A stretch of 64,000 nt of DNA. Source: Mucilaginibacter sp. cycad4 (GTDB taxonomy: Bacteria > Bacteroidota > Bacteroidia > Sphingobacteriales > Sphingobacteriaceae). Shown piece by piece: positions 24,048 through 33,312 of the stretch. Every line of letters begins with the position of its first letter. Positions within the stretch are counted from its first letter, which is position 1. The stretch is from the NCBI RefSeq assembly GCF_034263275.1, contig NZ_CP139559.1, forward strand, positions 372,001 through 436,000, read 5' to 3'. The position numbers and the translations under genes were made by a program. The notes beneath the pieces were generated by a model, which was not told the DNA's origin, did not search any database, and saw nothing but the letters and a program-made list of their open reading frames with translations.

Positions 24048-25769
24048 ATGACTATAAAAAACAAACTCCGTACAGGCATTGGTTTCCTGTTTGTACTGGC
24101 ATTAATTTGCTGCGGGTTATCTATATACTTCCTGAACCGGTTATCTGCCGATGCGGGCGTTATCCTGAAAGATAACTACAAAACCCTGCAATACACACAG
24201 AATGTGTTAACAGCATTAGATTCGCGCACGGGCAGCTTAACTCCGCAACAGTTAAAAACAATTGATCAAAATATAGCCTTGCAGCAACGCAATGTTACTG
24301 AAGCGGGCGAGCAGCAATTGACCGATTCGGCAAGCGCCACCTATGAAAAGCTGAAACATGCTGATAATACCGAAGCGGTACAAAACCAACTGCGGAGCAG
24401 GTTGCATCAGCATCTGTATGGTATCATGAAGCTTAATATGGATGCTATATCGCATAAAAATGACGTAGCGACAGCTACTTCTAAACGGGTTACCTGGCTG
24501 GTGGCTTTTTTAGGAGCGTTTTTGTTTTTGGTGGCTTTTAGTTTCGCGGTTAATTTTCCGGGTTATATTGCCAATCCTATTAAGGAGCTAACAGCACGTA
24601 TCAAAGAGGTATCTAACAGAAATTATCATCAACAGATCCATTTTGAATCGGACGATGAATTTGGCGAGTTGGGACAAGCTTTCAATAACATGACCCGCAA
24701 GCTTGATGAGTTTGAAAACAGTAACCTGGCCAGTATCCTGTTTGAAAAAAAACGGATCGAAACTATTATCAACTCCATGCATGATGCCATTATCGGTCTT
24801 GACGAAAAGGGCATTATCATATTTGCCAACCAGGTGGCCTGCAATCTTATTGGCATGAAAGCAGATCAGCTTAATGGCAGATATGCCCCTGATATTGCGC
24901 TCGAAAATGATCTGTTACGTAAGCTGCTGGTGAACGACCAGGCAAAGCTGCGGATCTTCGCCGACGAGCGTGAAGGTTTTTACTCGCGCGAATCGCTATC
25001 GGTTAGCAGCAGGGATAAAGTGATAGGCAAGGTGATCATCCTGAAAAATATTACCGAATATCAGCAGCTTGACGAGGCTAAAACCAACTTCATCGCTACC
25101 ATATCGCACGAGTTGAAAACGCCGATCTCATCTATAAAAATGAGCCTTAAGCTATTGGAAGATGAGCGTATTGGAGAGGTAAACTCCGAACAGCGCCAGC
25201 TGATCAGCAATATAGACGAGGACACCCGCAGGTTGCTGCTTATCACCGGTGAGTTGCTGGATATGGCCCAGGTTGAAACCGGTAAGCTGCAGCTGAACTT
25301 TGGCAGCACACACCCTCAAAATATCGTGGATTACGCGGTGAAGGCCATCAAGTTTATTGCCGATCAGAAGCAGGTGGATATCAAGGTAAAATGCGATGAA
25401 AGCCTGCCTAAAGTGCATGCCGACCTGGATAAAACCACCTGGGTGCTCATTAACCTGCTCTCCAATGCCATAAAATACAGCCATGAAAAATCGACCGTTG
25501 AACTGGTAGTTAAAAAGCACAAGAATGATGAGATTGAATTTTCAGTGACCGATCATGGCAAAGGTATTGAAGGCCAATACCTGCCCCGTTTGTTTGAGCG
25601 CTATTTTAAGGTGCCCAACACTACATCTGAGCAAAGCGGCACTGGACTGGGCCTTGCTATTGCCAAGGATTTTATTGAAGCCCAGGCAGGGAAGATCAAT
25701 GTCGAAAGTGAAATAGGCTCAGGCAGTACTTTTTATTTTACACTAAAAAGGGCGATAGCTGCAGCGTAA
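24048..25769 (+). CDS. HAMP-PAS histidine kinase of the kdp locus
   Basis: The 573-residue kinase has spans at about 8-30 and 148-172 around a 115-residue helical periplasmic domain. Then follow HAMP (about 172-225), PAS (about 232-340), HisKA with His354 in ISHELKTPISS, and HATPase_c with N box NLLSNAIKYSH, DHGKGI and GTGLGLAIA. All catalytic boxes are intact. It is directly downstream of the KdpD half and lacks a neighbouring receiver gene; the NtrC-type regulator at 16130 is the natural partner. Together they replace KdpDE of enterobacteria. Confidence 0.92.
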   Translation: MTIKNKLRTGIGFLFVLALICCGLSIYFLNRLSADAGVILKDNYKTLQYTQNVLTALDSRTGSLTPQQLKTIDQNIALQQRNVTEAGEQQLTDSASATYEKLKHADNTEAVQNQLRSRLHQHLYGIMKLNMDAISHKNDVATATSKRVTWLVAFLGAFLFLVAFSFAVNFPGYIANPIKELTARIKEVSNRNYHQQIHFESDDEFGELGQAFNNMTRKLDEFENSNLASILFEKKRIETIINSMHDAIIGLDEKGIIIFANQVACNLIGMKADQLNGRYAPDIALENDLLRKLLVNDQAKLRIFADEREGFYSRESLSVSSRDKVIGKVIILKNITEYQQLDEAKTNFIATISHELKTPISSIKMSLKLLEDERIGEVNSEQRQLISNIDEDTRRLLLITGELLDMAQVETGKLQLNFGSTHPQNIVDYAVKAIKFIADQKQVDIKVKCDESLPKVHADLDKTTWVLINLLSNAIKYSHEKSTVELVVKKHKNDEIEFSVTDHGKGIEGQYLPRLFERYFKVPNTTSEQSGTGLGLAIAKDFIEAQAGKINVESEIGSGSTFYFTLKRAIAAA

Positions 25770-25777
25770 GCTATCGC
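25752..25777. terminator. Hairpin at the end of the kdp operon
   Basis: GCGATAGCT (25752-25760) pairs with AGCTATCGC (25769-25777) across the kinase stop codon. It lies between convergent genes but has no clear U-run, so it may be a weak or Rho-type end. Confidence 0.4.
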
Positions 25778-25791
25778 TCTTGTGGCCGAAA

Positions 25792-26553
25792 TTACCATCC
25801 GCCTTTAAACCCTTCGGTTAAGGCATGCCGGTAATTTTCCATATCAAACGAATACAGGTATGGCGCCTTATGTGCGCCGCCTTTGCGGGGTTCTTCAGAC
25901 CGGTTGAGGATGCCGAAGCCTAATATGCGGCGCTGAAAGTTGCGCCTGTCCAGCTTTTTGCCTAAAATGGTTTCATAAAGTTTTTGAAGCTCGGGCATAG
26001 TAAATTCCCTCGGCATCAGGTTGTAGCCGATAGGCTGATAGTTAAGCTGCAGGCGTAAGGCATCTAAAGCATTTTTATAGATATTCTCGTGATCGAGCTG
26101 CATTTCGGGCATATCGTCCAGATCACGCCAGGCGCAAAGTTCCGAAAACTGATCGGGGTGGGGCATAACACCAAAAAAATCAACCAGTGCATAATAGCCT
26201 ATAGATATAAACCGGCCCGAAAACCAGTTTTGTTCGTTAGGCAGCATATCGGCATACATATCATTATGAACCTTTGAACGGTTCGGGTCGCCAAATACAC
26301 GAAACTGCTGTAAAAATATTTTATCCAAACCGGTACGCTCCTGTAAGATCCTTACAGCTGCGTTATCTATCGGTTCTTCCTTAAGTACAAAGCCGCCGGG
26401 CAGGTACCATTTTTCTTCATTATGGGTTTTTAACAACAGCACTTTCATTTGCCCTTCATGAAATCCAAATACAACACAATCAATAGAAATGTGGTTCACG
26501 TAGTTTTTACGGGCATCCTCGCTGTACTCAATAAGTTGCTGTTTACTTAACAT
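25792..26553 (-). CDS. NrtR-like Nudix/winged-helix transcription regulator
   Basis: The 253-residue protein has an N-terminal Nudix domain (about 20-150, SIDCVVFGF, LPGGFVLKEEPIDNAAVRIL) and a C-terminal winged-helix domain (about 165-240, REFTMPELQKLYETILGKK, DRRNFQRRILGFGIL) as in NrtR-family regulators. The Nudix box is degenerate: the REUxEE core reads RILQER, so hydrolysis is unlikely and ligand sensing is inferred. Bacteroidota use this family to control sugar-use genes. It diverges from the bglX gene, with a palindrome GTGTA-N5-TACAC in between. Confidence 0.88.
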   Translation of the reverse strand: MLSKQQLIEYSEDARKNYVNHISIDCVVFGFHEGQMKVLLLKTHNEEKWYLPGGFVLKEEPIDNAAVRILQERTGLDKIFLQQFRVFGDPNRSKVHNDMYADMLPNEQNWFSGRFISIGYYALVDFFGVMPHPDQFSELCAWRDLDDMPEMQLDHENIYKNALDALRLQLNYQPIGYNLMPREFTMPELQKLYETILGKKLDRRNFQRRILGFGILNRSEEPRKGGAHKAPYLYSFDMENYRHALTEGFKGGW

Positions 26554-26605
26554 TTGTGCTATTGTACAAATAAAGTTTGATTTTTTAATTATAATATTTA
26601 CAATT

Positions 26606-26620
26606 GTGTACTTAATACAC
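26606..26620. promoter_or_regulatory. Candidate operator GTGTA-CTTAA-TACAC
   Basis: A perfect 5-bp inverted repeat with 5-bp spacer between the divergent regulator and bglX. The same half-sites recur at 29608-29622 (before susC) and 50954-50968 (before tolC). Confidence 0.55.
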
Positions 26621-26742
26621 TATGTAAAATGCCATAGCATATCGCTTTAAAAACCATCAAAAATATTTAAGGGCGCAATGAAATGCCCTGATTATTAGTC
26701 ATATTTGTTAACCAATTATTTACTACCCATATAAATTAAAAA

Positions 26743-29049
26743 ATGAAAAAGTATTTTTCAAGCCGGCTTGTCATAGCCGTGATGCCATTTTGCGTGGCAT
26801 TGACGCCCTTTAACAAGGTGCTGGCACAGGCCAAAACCGAAGATGCAAAAATGAACGCCTATGTAAAAGGCCTGATGAGTAAAATGACCCTTGATGAAAA
26901 AATTGGTCAGCTTAACCTGGTAACAGTCGGGGCGGCGATAACAGGATCGGTAGTAAATAAAGGTGTTGAAGAAAATATTAAAAAAGGATCAATTGGCGGC
27001 GTATTTGGTGTATGGGGTACTAAGCAAACCCGCCAGGTCCAGGACATAGCTGTTAAAAACTCAAGATTGCATATCCCGCTTATTTTTGGTTTGGATGTGA
27101 TCCACGGTCACCGTACTATTTTCCCTATCCCCTTGGGTATGTCGGCTACGTGGGATATGGGCCTGATCAAACAATCGGCACAAATTGCAGCTAAAGAAGC
27201 AACCGGCGAAGGTTTAAACTGGGTGTTTTCGCCAATGGTTGATATAGCCCGCGACCCCCGCTGGGGCCGTATCTCTGAAGGTTCGGGCGAAGACCCATGG
27301 TATGGTTCGCAGGTGGCAAAAGCGATGGTACAGGGCTACCAGGGAACAAACATGAAAGATGCGGATGCTGTGATGGCTTGCGTTAAGCACTTTGCGCTTT
27401 ACGGAGGTGCAGAAGCTGGTCGTGAGTATAACACAGTTGATATGAGCCGTATTAAAATGTACCAGGATTACCTGCCGCCATATAAAGCAGCAGTTGATGC
27501 AGGTGCGGGCAGCTTCATGAGCTCATTCAATACGGTTGATGGTGTACCTGCAACAGGTAACCAATGGTTGCTAACTGATCTGTTAAGGAAGCATTGGGGC
27601 TTTAAAGGTTTCGTGGTGTCTGATTATACAGCTGTAAACGAAATGACAGATCATGGTCTTGGTGATCTGCAAACGGTATCTGCCCTTGCGCTTAAAGCTG
27701 GTTTGGATATGGACATGGTAGGAGAGGGTTTCCTGAAAACTTTAAAGAACTCGCTTGCACAAAAGAAAATAACCCAGCAGGAAATTGATCTTGCCTGCCG
27801 GCGTGTATTGGAAGCCAAGTATAAATTAGGTTTGTTTGATAATCCTTACAAATCAATGGATGCCGATAAGGAGGCTAAAGAAGAATTATCACCTGCCAAC
27901 CGTGCGGCTGCGAGGGAAATTACCAAACACTCCTTTGTATTATTAAAAAATGATAATCAAACTCTTCCGCTTAAAAAAGGAGGAAGTATTGCATTGGTTG
28001 GCCCGCTGGCCGATAACCGCCGGGATATGCTGGGTACCTGGGTTATTGCCGGCGAATGGCAAAAATCGGTGAGTGTAATGGAAGGTATTAAAAACGTAGT
28101 GGGGAATAACGTTGCCATCAATTACGCTAAAGGCGCCAATATTACAGAGGATAGCCTGTTTATTAAAAGGTTGAACTTTGGTCCGGGTATGGTTTCCTTA
28201 GATGCTAAGCCGGCCGATGAACTGTTGAAAGAAGCAGTTGATGCTGCCAAAAAATCGGATGTGATAGTAGCTGTAGTGGGCGAATCGCAAAGCATGTCGG
28301 GCGAGTCGTCAAGCCGTTCGGATATAGATATTCCCGAAAGCCAGAAAAACATGCTGAAGGAACTTTCAAAACTGGGCAAACCAATGGTGATTGTGTTGTT
28401 CAATGGCCGTCCGCTTACCCTAACCTGGGAAGATAAACATGCTAACGCGATACTTGACGTTTGGGCGCCGGGCACCGAAGCAGGTAATGCTATTGCCGAC
28501 GTATTATTCGGCGATTATAATCCGGCCGGTAAATTGACCGCTACTTTCCCGCGCAGCGTAGGACAGATACCTATATATTATAACCACAAAAACACCGGCA
28601 GGCCATACAGCGGTGGTCCGTCAAAATTCAGGTCAAATTATCTTGATATTTCAAATGATCCGCTTTATCCGTTTGGTTATGGCCTAAGCTATACCACTTT
28701 TGGTTACAGTGCGGTTAGCGTAAGCAAAAATAAATTAAAAGGCAATGAAACTTTAACAGCTACAGTCACCGTAACAAACACAGGTAAATATGCGGGCGAA
28801 GAAGTGGTTCAGTTATATATCAGCGACCCTGTGGCGAGCATCAGCCGCTCAGTAAAAGAGCTTAAAGGCTATCAAAAAATAAGCCTTCAGCCGGGCGGGT
28901 CAAAACAGGTAACTTTTAATATTACTCCCGAACAATTGAAATTTTATAACAGCCAGCTTAAGTATGACTGGGAACCTGGCGAGTTTATTGTGCAAATAGG
29001 AACCAGTTCGGCCGATACGCATAATGCATCGGTTTGGTGGACCAAATAG
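26743..29049 (+). CDS. bglX: GH3 beta-glucosidase, BglX type
   Basis: The 768-residue enzyme is full length for BglX, with a signal peptide of about 28 residues (ends FNKVLAQ). The GH3 N-terminal domain has KHFALYGG and nucleophile Asp294 in VVSDYTAVNEM. The GH3 C-terminal domain has GESQSMSGESSSRSDIDIP, where the acid/base Glu is expected, and a fibronectin-III-like domain closes the protein (about 680-768). It releases glucose from beta-glucosides in the periplasm. A CATATTTG box near 26700-26707 is a possible promoter. Likely regulated by the divergent Nudix-type protein. Confidence 0.94.
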   Translation: MKKYFSSRLVIAVMPFCVALTPFNKVLAQAKTEDAKMNAYVKGLMSKMTLDEKIGQLNLVTVGAAITGSVVNKGVEENIKKGSIGGVFGVWGTKQTRQVQDIAVKNSRLHIPLIFGLDVIHGHRTIFPIPLGMSATWDMGLIKQSAQIAAKEATGEGLNWVFSPMVDIARDPRWGRISEGSGEDPWYGSQVAKAMVQGYQGTNMKDADAVMACVKHFALYGGAEAGREYNTVDMSRIKMYQDYLPPYKAAVDAGAGSFMSSFNTVDGVPATGNQWLLTDLLRKHWGFKGFVVSDYTAVNEMTDHGLGDLQTVSALALKAGLDMDMVGEGFLKTLKNSLAQKKITQQEIDLACRRVLEAKYKLGLFDNPYKSMDADKEAKEELSPANRAAAREITKHSFVLLKNDNQTLPLKKGGSIALVGPLADNRRDMLGTWVIAGEWQKSVSVMEGIKNVVGNNVAINYAKGANITEDSLFIKRLNFGPGMVSLDAKPADELLKEAVDAAKKSDVIVAVVGESQSMSGESSSRSDIDIPESQKNMLKELSKLGKPMVIVLFNGRPLTLTWEDKHANAILDVWAPGTEAGNAIADVLFGDYNPAGKLTATFPRSVGQIPIYYNHKNTGRPYSGGPSKFRSNYLDISNDPLYPFGYGLSYTTFGYSAVSVSKNKLKGNETLTATVTVTNTGKYAGEEVVQLYISDPVASISRSVKELKGYQKISLQPGGSKQVTFNITPEQLKFYNSQLKYDWEPGEFIVQIGTSSADTHNASVWWTK

Positions 29050-29127
29050 TACCATTTGGAATATAATACATTTTTAGCACTTTGTTAAAAAAAGCAAAGA
29101 TATTTTTGGGTACCCAAAAATATCTGG

Positions 29128-29166
29128 ACAGCACCGGCAAGTAAATTTTGCCGGTGCTGTTTTGTT
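29128..29166 (+). terminator. Terminator of bglX
   Basis: A 13-bp stem ACAGCACCGGCAA/TTGCCGGTGCTGT around a 7-nt loop, followed by TTTTG and more T-rich sequence, 79 bp after the stop codon. Confidence 0.88.
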
Positions 29167-29211
29167 TTAAAAAAAGTGTGTAAAAGGTTGCGCAAGAGTG
29201 TGAAATCGATT

Positions 29212-29307
29212 GTAATAAATGTAATATGAACATTTATTACTTGAAAAGTATCGTTGGTGTAAATGTATATTCAACATTTATTATTGTGCAATTAATAATA
29301 AATGTTG
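29212..29307. repeat. Two AT-rich perfect inverted repeats
   Basis: GTAATAAATGT (29212-29222) with its complement at 29230-29240, and CAACATTTATTATT (29272-29285) with its complement at 29294-29307. All four arms share ACATTTATTA, so this may be a cluster of binding sites. Confidence 0.55.
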
Positions 29308-29607
29308 GCATGACAGTATATGCAAAGTATGATGATATTTTAACATTTTGGTAAATTAGGGCAATGAGGCCCGGCGTATTAAACCGGGGGCAAAATATTG
29401 AAGGTAACAGCTCTGTTGCACTAATATTTATTGTTTCAACAACCTTTTCGGACCTGTTACAGAATAATAGCAACACTTTTACAATGCGATATTTTCAAAA
29501 AAATAGCTCATGTATTAATAATGTATCAATGAAGAGTTTGCAATTTGTAATTTTAGCTGATAAATTGACCTATAAATAATTAATTTGTAAATCTGCTTCT
29601 TTTACTT

Positions 29608-29622
29608 GTGTATACAGTACAC
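29608..29622. promoter_or_regulatory. Candidate operator GTGTA-TACAG-TACAC before susC
   Basis: Same half-sites and spacing as the palindrome before bglX. It lies 365 bp upstream of the susC start, which suggests a distal promoter with a long leader. Confidence 0.5.
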
Positions 29623-29986
29623 ACTAATTACATTAGTTCCATAGCCAATATAAATTTCTGTTTTAACAGAAATCGTTCAAAATCTAATATTATTATAACA
29701 TTTTAACTTGAATGTTGCTTCAGCAGCGGGAGCACAAAAAAGGTGATTACACGGATAAAAAAGTTTAAAAAAATTATACGAGAGAAGTTCATATGATAAA
29801 ACTTTTACATTTTTTACTTTCCAACACTTCATCTTCAATTAATCTGGTTAACAGGGCCTATCTCACAATCGCCCCGTATAAACAGGTTGCCCGCAAGCGT
29901 GCAATTTTTCATTTTAAAACATAGCACCACCAATTATCGACCAAAAAGCTTAAATCAAATATATTAATCAACTAAATCTCAATCTC

Positions 29987-32900
29987 ATGTTTAAAAGTTT
30001 ACTCCTAAAAGGAAGATACTTGGGTTTGCTGCTATGCTGCCTGGTATCTTCATTGGTAGTTACAGCACAAACAAAGTACAAAGGTAAGGTTATCGGCTCC
30101 GACGATAAATTACCCATTGTTGGCGCGTCTGTACGCGTTAAAGGTACAAGTACTGGTACTGTGACCGACGTTAACGGTGATTTCACCTTAACCTTAAGCC
30201 CGGGCAATACCCTGGTAGTTACCTACATCGGTTATCAAAGTACCGAGGTTAAAGTAGGTACCGACGCAAACCTGCGTATTACGTTACAATCTGGTAGCAG
30301 CACATTGAATGAGGTAATTGTAACGGGCTATACGGCTCAGCGTAAAAAGGACATTACCGGTTCAATTGCTGTTGTTAACGTGGCCAGCTTAAAAACTGTG
30401 CCTGCGGCCAACACTGCTTCTTTATTGCAAGGGCAGGCTGCTGGTGTTACCGTAATTAACTCGGGTAACCCTGGTGGCGGAGCCACTGTTAACGTACGTG
30501 GTGTGGGTTCGATCTTCAGTACTGCACCGCTTGTTATGATCGATGGTGTTCAGGGGTCACTTAATGACATCAACCCCAATGATATCGAATCTATCCAGGT
30601 ACTGAAGGACGGTTCAGCCTCAATATATGGTGTGCGTGGTTCAAATGGTGTAGTTGTGGTAACAACTAAAAAAGGTAAAAGTGGTGGCACAACAATTACT
30701 TATGATGCGTTTTACGGTACACAACGCCCATTGGCCGACGGCTTTAAACTGGCCGACACTAAAACTTATGTTCAAGCAATTTATGAATCATATTTAAATA
30801 GCCCTAAAGCTGATGGCACAAGCCCATTAGCTGATGGTAACTCTCAATATGATCCCGGAAAAACACAAAAGTGGACAATTCCTGATTTTATTACTCCTGC
30901 CGGTGCGCACATTGGTGATCCTGGTACTACTGCCGACTGGTATAATTTGGATCCTAATAATGGTAATCCGTTAGATCCATTGCGTTTAAATCCTGCAGGT
31001 ACTGATAAACTTGGCGCAAACAATATAACGCTTGCCAATAAACAGGGTACCGACTGGTTTCACGAAGTATTTAAACCGGCTCCTATTCAAAGTCATAACA
31101 TTACAGCAAGTGGTGGTAGCGAAAAATCTACCTACTTAATGTCTGTTAACTATTTTAATCAGCAAGGTACGTTAATTGATACTTATTTTAAACGTTATTC
31201 AGTAAGGGCTAATACAACGTTTGCGCTTGGTAACCACGTGCGGGTTGGTGAAAATGCTTATATATTTTACAAAAGAAGCCCTAACCTGAGCAATAACCAA
31301 AACGAAGGTAACGCTGTATCATATATCTACCGAGAACCTCCTATTATCCCGGTTTATGATATTAAGGGCAACTTTGCAGGCACCAGGTCGGGAAGTTTAG
31401 GTAACTCAAGCAACCCGGTAGCTGTTCAGGAACGTACAAAAAATAATAGGAATAATAATTGGGACATAGTTGGTAACCTGTTTGCAGAGGTTGATTTCTT
31501 GAAACATTTCACCATCCGCACTCAATTTGGTGGTACTGTGGATAATTACTACTACTATTTCTTTACGCCAACAGCTTACGAAAACTCAGAAGGTAATACT
31601 TCAACAAACGGTTTTACCGAAGTTGCAGGTTACAATAGTCAGTACACCTGGACCAATACCTTAAACTACAACCAGCAATTTGGTAAACACAACGTTAAGA
31701 TACTGGCCGGTTCAGAAGCAGTTACAACCTATCGTCGTGGCATCCGTGCAGGCGGTGGTAATTATAACCTTACTTTCCTTCCTAACTATGTTACCGTTGC
31801 AAATGGTGTAAATGCGCCAAGTAATGGTGTTGATCAGCTTTTTGATTCCGGTTTGTTATCTTACTTTGCAAAAGCCGATTACACCTTTGACGACAAATAT
31901 ATCGTTGGTGGTACAATACGCCGCGACGGATCATCCTATTTTGCTAATGGCTATCGTTGGGGCACCTTCCCGTCGGCAAGTATCGGTTGGAGGATCTCCA
32001 AAGAGTCGTTCATGAAGGATATCAGTTGGTTAAGCGATTTGAAACTACGTGCCAGCTACGGTAAGTTAGGTTCATTAAATGGTGTTGAAACAAGGTTGAG
32101 TAATGCGTACACTTTGTATATACCATCAAATGGTAACGCGAACTACGATATTGATGGTACTGGTAATAAAACAGTTACAGGTACTTATCGTAGCCAATTA
32201 GGTAACATCAGTACTTCATGGGAAAATGATATCATCAAAAACATTGGTTTTGACGCGACACTCTTCAATAACAAGTTAGACTTATCAGCCGAATATTTCC
32301 GTAAATCAGTTACCGGCTTGTTATTCGTTTCAACCGATCCTTCCATTGCCCTTGCCCCGGTTGCGGTTCCAAACCTGCCTTATGTTAACGGTGGTAACAT
32401 TGTAAACACCGGTTTTGAGGTAACAGCAGCTTATCATGGGGGGGCAGCCAACGGTCTTAAATATGATCTGTCATTAAACTTAAGCCACTACGATAACAAG
32501 GTTACAGATTTGAACGGTTTGAAATATCAAAACCGCAATAGTAGCGGTTCAACCCGTATTCAAAACTTTGTAAGATTGCAGCCAGGCCAACCCGTAGGTG
32601 CATTTTATGGCTATAAAGTTATTGGCTTGTACAGGGATGCTGCTGATATAGCCGCTTCTCCAACTGATGGTAACGCGCGCCCGGGTTTATTCAAATATGC
32701 CGACGTAAATGGAGATGGTAAGATCTCTGTAGATGATAAAACATTTATTGGTAATCCTAACCCTAAATTTACAACAGGTTTTACACTTAACCTGGCTTAC
32801 AAAAACTTTGATTTAAATGCATTCCTGTATGGTTCATTTGGTGCCAAGATCTTCAATTACGTTAAATACTGGACTTACTTTCCACAGGTATTTACCGGTA

Positions 32901-33286
32901 ACGTAAGTGCCGATATATTAGGCCCTAAAGTTTGGAGACCAGGTGCAGATAATTCAAAAGCAACTATTCCTGTGTTAACAAGAACAGCCAACGCGGATAA
33001 CACAGGCGAGCCCAACTCATGGTATGTTGAAAATGGTAACTACTTAAGGTTAAAATCATTGACTTTAGGCTACACCATACCTAATTCAAAAATTAAAAGC
33101 TTAGGTGTTAAAAGGTTAAGGGTTTATTTCCTGGCAAACAACTTATTTACAATTACAAAGTATTCAGGTTTAGATCCTGAGCTTCAACCATCTAACCTGA
33201 GTGATAATACCAGTTTCGGTATCGACTTTGGCAACTATCCGGCTAATCAAAAAATTTACAATATTGGTGTCAACGCCACTTTTTAA
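29987..33286 (+). CDS. SusC/RagA TonB-linked outer-membrane transporter
   Basis: The 1099-residue protein has a signal peptide of about 28 residues (ends VVTAQ), a carboxypeptidase-regulatory-like domain (about 30-108, GKVIGSDDKLPIVGASVRVKG), a plug domain (about 120-235, starting SGSSTLNEVIVTGY, with GVGSIFSTAPLVMIDGV) and a long 22-strand barrel ending in YNIGVNATF. This is the SusC architecture, importing large ligands, usually glycans, with SusD as lid. No STN domain is present, so anti-sigma signalling is not expected. Paired with susD 26 bp downstream. Confidence 0.96.
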   Translation: MFKSLLLKGRYLGLLLCCLVSSLVVTAQTKYKGKVIGSDDKLPIVGASVRVKGTSTGTVTDVNGDFTLTLSPGNTLVVTYIGYQSTEVKVGTDANLRITLQSGSSTLNEVIVTGYTAQRKKDITGSIAVVNVASLKTVPAANTASLLQGQAAGVTVINSGNPGGGATVNVRGVGSIFSTAPLVMIDGVQGSLNDINPNDIESIQVLKDGSASIYGVRGSNGVVVVTTKKGKSGGTTITYDAFYGTQRPLADGFKLADTKTYVQAIYESYLNSPKADGTSPLADGNSQYDPGKTQKWTIPDFITPAGAHIGDPGTTADWYNLDPNNGNPLDPLRLNPAGTDKLGANNITLANKQGTDWFHEVFKPAPIQSHNITASGGSEKSTYLMSVNYFNQQGTLIDTYFKRYSVRANTTFALGNHVRVGENAYIFYKRSPNLSNNQNEGNAVSYIYREPPIIPVYDIKGNFAGTRSGSLGNSSNPVAVQERTKNNRNNNWDIVGNLFAEVDFLKHFTIRTQFGGTVDNYYYYFFTPTAYENSEGNTSTNGFTEVAGYNSQYTWTNTLNYNQQFGKHNVKILAGSEAVTTYRRGIRAGGGNYNLTFLPNYVTVANGVNAPSNGVDQLFDSGLLSYFAKADYTFDDKYIVGGTIRRDGSSYFANGYRWGTFPSASIGWRISKESFMKDISWLSDLKLRASYGKLGSLNGVETRLSNAYTLYIPSNGNANYDIDGTGNKTVTGTYRSQLGNISTSWENDIIKNIGFDATLFNNKLDLSAEYFRKSVTGLLFVSTDPSIALAPVAVPNLPYVNGGNIVNTGFEVTAAYHGGAANGLKYDLSLNLSHYDNKVTDLNGLKYQNRNSSGSTRIQNFVRLQPGQPVGAFYGYKVIGLYRDAADIAASPTDGNARPGLFKYADVNGDGKISVDDKTFIGNPNPKFTTGFTLNLAYKNFDLNAFLYGSFGAKIFNYVKYWTYFPQVFTGNVSADILGPKVWRPGADNSKATIPVLTRTANADNTGEPNSWYVENGNYLRLKSLTLGYTIPNSKIKSLGVKRLRVYFLANNLFTITKYSGLDPELQPSNLSDNTSFGIDFGNYPANQKIYNIGVNATF

Positions 33287-33312
33287 TACGTAAAATTTTA
33301 TAAATAAAAGTT

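Larger units (their letters stand above)
29050..29986. other. 937-bp gap between bglX and susC
   Basis: No convincing gene is seen. The gap holds the bglX terminator, a pair of AT-rich inverted repeats (29212-29307), the operator-like palindrome at 29608, and a 43-codon frame at 29793-29924 (MIKLLHFLLSNTSSSINLVN start) of doubtful reality. A long untranslated leader or small RNA for susC is possible. Confidence 0.5.

Noticed and set aside
29364..29579. 71-codon frame between bglX and susC
   Set aside because: Low-complexity, no domain, and AT-rich composition like random intergenic sequence.
29793..29924. 43-codon frame beginning MIKLLHFLLSNTSSSINLVN before susC
   Set aside because: No recognisable homologue and no linked promoter or stop context; it lies in an AT-rich leader where such frames arise by chance.
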